Origin: Opitutaceae bacterium
GTDB lineage: Bacteria > Verrucomicrobiota > Verrucomicrobiae > Opitutales > Opitutaceae
DNA length: 5,811 nt
Direction of reading: 5' to 3'
Assembly (NCBI GenBank): GCA_031266495.1
Contig: JAISAX010000507.1
Span: forward strand, 1-5,811
Position 1 is the first letter of the stretch; every line of letters begins with the position of its first letter. The notes under the pieces were generated by a model. The model did not search any database. It saw nothing but the letters and a program-made list of their open reading frames with translations, and was not told the origin of the DNA. This document shows, piece by piece, positions 4,727 through 5,811 of this stretch. The position numbers and the translations under genes were made by a program.

Positions 4727-5811
4727 ATGAACCCGCTCTTGTCCAGATTCCAGTCCGCCATCCTGCGCGGCACGCGCTATACCGATATCCTGCTCGCCAT
4801 GCTGATCGTCGCCGTCATCGGCCTGATGATCATCCGCATCCCTCCCTGGGCGCTCGATGTCCTGCTCGCCCTCAATCTCTCGCTGTCCGCAGTGCTCCTC
4901 ATGATGTCTCTCTACATCCCGGGCATCCTCGCTTTCTCCACTTTCCCCACGTTGTTGTTGTTCACGACGCTGTTCCGGCTCGCTCTCAATATCACAACCA
5001 CCCGGCTCATCCTTATCAATGCCCACGCCGGCGAGATCATTTACACGTTCGGCAACTTCACGGTGGGGGGTAACTTTATCGTCGGTGCGGTCATTTTTCT
5101 GATTATTACGATTGTCCAGTTCATTGTCATTACCAAGGGGTCCGAGCGCGTGGCGGAGGTGGGGGCGCGTTTCACGCTCGATGCCATGCCGGGCAAGCAG
5201 ATGGCCATTGATGCCGACTTGCGCGCGGGTCTCATCGATCACGACGCCGCAAAAACCCGCCGCGGTAACCTGGAGCGCGAAAACCAGCTCTACGGGGCGA
5301 TGGATGGGGCCATGAAGTTCGTGAAGGGCGATGCCATTGCCAGCCTCATTATCACGGCCATCAACATCGTTGCGGGTATCACCATCGGCGTTCTGCAAAA
5401 GGGGTTTCCTATCGAGAAGGCGGTCAAGACGTACACGATCCTGACGATCGGCGATGGTCTGGTGTCGCAGATCCCCGCGTTGCTGATTTCCATCACCGCG
5501 GGCATCATCGTGACCCGGGTGGGGGGGGGGGGGGAGAACCAGCCTCTCGGGGGCGAGATCGGGGGGCAGATGCTGGCGCAGCCCAAGGCGCTCCTTATCG
5601 GCGCGGGTTTGTGCGTCGTCATGGCGCTTATCCCGGGTTTCCCGAAGCCGGTGTTTCTGGTGCTGGGCGCTCTGGTTGGTTCCATCGGTTACACGGTCCA
5701 TCGTGCGCTGATGTCCGCCCCGGCGTCCGAAAAGGGGTCCATCCCCGCGCTGGCGCCCGCCGTCGCCAGGACGGCGCCGCGCAAACAGTCGGGGGCGGGG
5801 GGGGGGGGGGC
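4727..5811 (+). CDS. sctV: Type III secretion export-gate protein SctV (LcrD/FlhA/FHIPEP family), truncated by the window end
   Basis: The first 361 codons of an inner-membrane export-gate protein that forms a nonameric ring and passes substrates into the type III secretion channel using proton motive force. No stop occurs before the window end. Hydrophobic segments lie at about residues 21-38, 42-65, 74-96, 116-136, 203-222, 238-264, 287-303 and 307-322. The FHIPEP signature region is clear: [10 protein letters not shown] (136-145) and [12 protein letters not shown] (148-159), followed by DADLRAG and [12 protein letters not shown]. These and the MNP start match SctV more closely than flagellar FlhA, and the YscY-like gene upstream agrees. 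The cytoplasmic ring domain is outside the window. Odd points: GGGG at 266-269 and at 358-361 come from two 14-G runs, and GGG glycine codons are frequent. The first run lies in the loop between two membrane segments, the second in the linker to the ring domain. Confidence 0.95.
   Translation, partial: MNPLLSRFQSAILRGTRYTDILLAMLIVAVIGLMIIRIPPWALDVLLALNLSLSAVLLMMSLYIPGILAFSTFPTLLLFTTLFRLALNITTTRLILINAHAGEIIYTFGNFTVGGNFIVGAVIFLIITIVQFIVITKGSERVAEVGARFTLDAMPGKQMAIDADLRAGLIDHDAAKTRRGNLERENQLYGAMDGAMKFVKGDAIASLIITAINIVAGITIGVLQKGFPIEKAVKTYTILTIGDGLVSQIPALLISITAGIIVTRVGGGGENQPLGGEIGGQMLAQPKALLIGAGLCVVMALIPGFPKPVFLVLGALVGSIGYTVHRALMSAPASEKGSIPALAPAVARTAPRKQSGAGGGG
5521..5534 (+). repeat. 14-G homopolymer inside sctV (first)
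   Basis: Fourteen G in a row give part of V265, four glycines and the first base of E270. The frame is intact, because conserved SctV sequence ([16 protein letters not shown]) resumes after it. With 13 G the frame would end at TGA 5709-5711; with 15 G no stop appears inside the window. Confidence 0.8.
5797..5810 (+). repeat. 14-G homopolymer inside sctV (second), at the window edge
   Basis: A second run of exactly 14 G follows GGGGGC at 5791-5796 and ends one base before the window does. It encodes glycines in the linker after the last membrane segment. Because nothing follows it, neither the true length nor the frame beyond can be judged. A contig end or read artefact is possible. Confidence 0.65.

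Noticed and set aside
4706..5701. Long open frame on the minus strand opposite sctV
   Set aside because: The protein is a low-complexity D/R/H/Q-rich shadow, while the plus frame encodes clear SctV.

Overview
The window is high-GC bacterial DNA that is almost fully coding. Its gene content fits a member of the PVC group, most plausibly an opitutaceal verrucomicrobium. That placement is inference, resting on high GC, a type III secretion locus, an atypical threonyl-tRNA synthetase, and GC-rich hairpin repeats of a kind I associate with those genomes. No single marker here proves the taxon.

Layout, left to right. (1) 1-1129 (+): the C-terminal part of an MgtA/MgtB-type Mg2+ P-type ATPase, disrupted by a frameshift near 481-484 and also short by about two residues at a normally conserved motif. 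(2) 1187-1905 (+): a compact toxin-antitoxin pair, a Phd/YefM-like antitoxin followed 5 bp later by a PIN-domain (VapC-like) toxin. A 12-bp perfect palindrome covers the antitoxin start codon. (3) 1941-2213: seven GC-rich hairpin repeats, mostly at exact 45-bp spacing, filling the gap between the convergent 3' ends of the toxin gene and thrS. On the minus strand each begins GTGGC and then forms a stem-loop, the layout of REP elements, and two stem positions show compensatory changes. (4) 2234-4153 (-): complete thrS, lacking the usual N-terminal TGS domain and carrying an insertion of about 50 residues in the catalytic domain. (5) 4154-4323: divergent intergenic region with a consensus -35 box for thrS, a 12-bp palindrome beside it, and a small hairpin overlapping the thrS ribosome binding site. 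(6) 4324-5811 (+): the start of a type III secretion cluster, a small TPR protein resembling the chaperone SctY (YscY) followed by the export-gate protein SctV (LcrD/FlhA family), which runs off the window end.

The secretion genes are rich in simple-sequence DNA: a 76-base CA/CT tract with only two G residues separates sctY from sctV, and sctV contains two runs of exactly 14 G. The first run is in frame here. Losing one G would bring a stop at 5709-5711. Either these are slippage-prone, possibly phase-variable tracts controlling the secretion apparatus, or they are sequencing or assembly artefacts. This is the point most worth checking.
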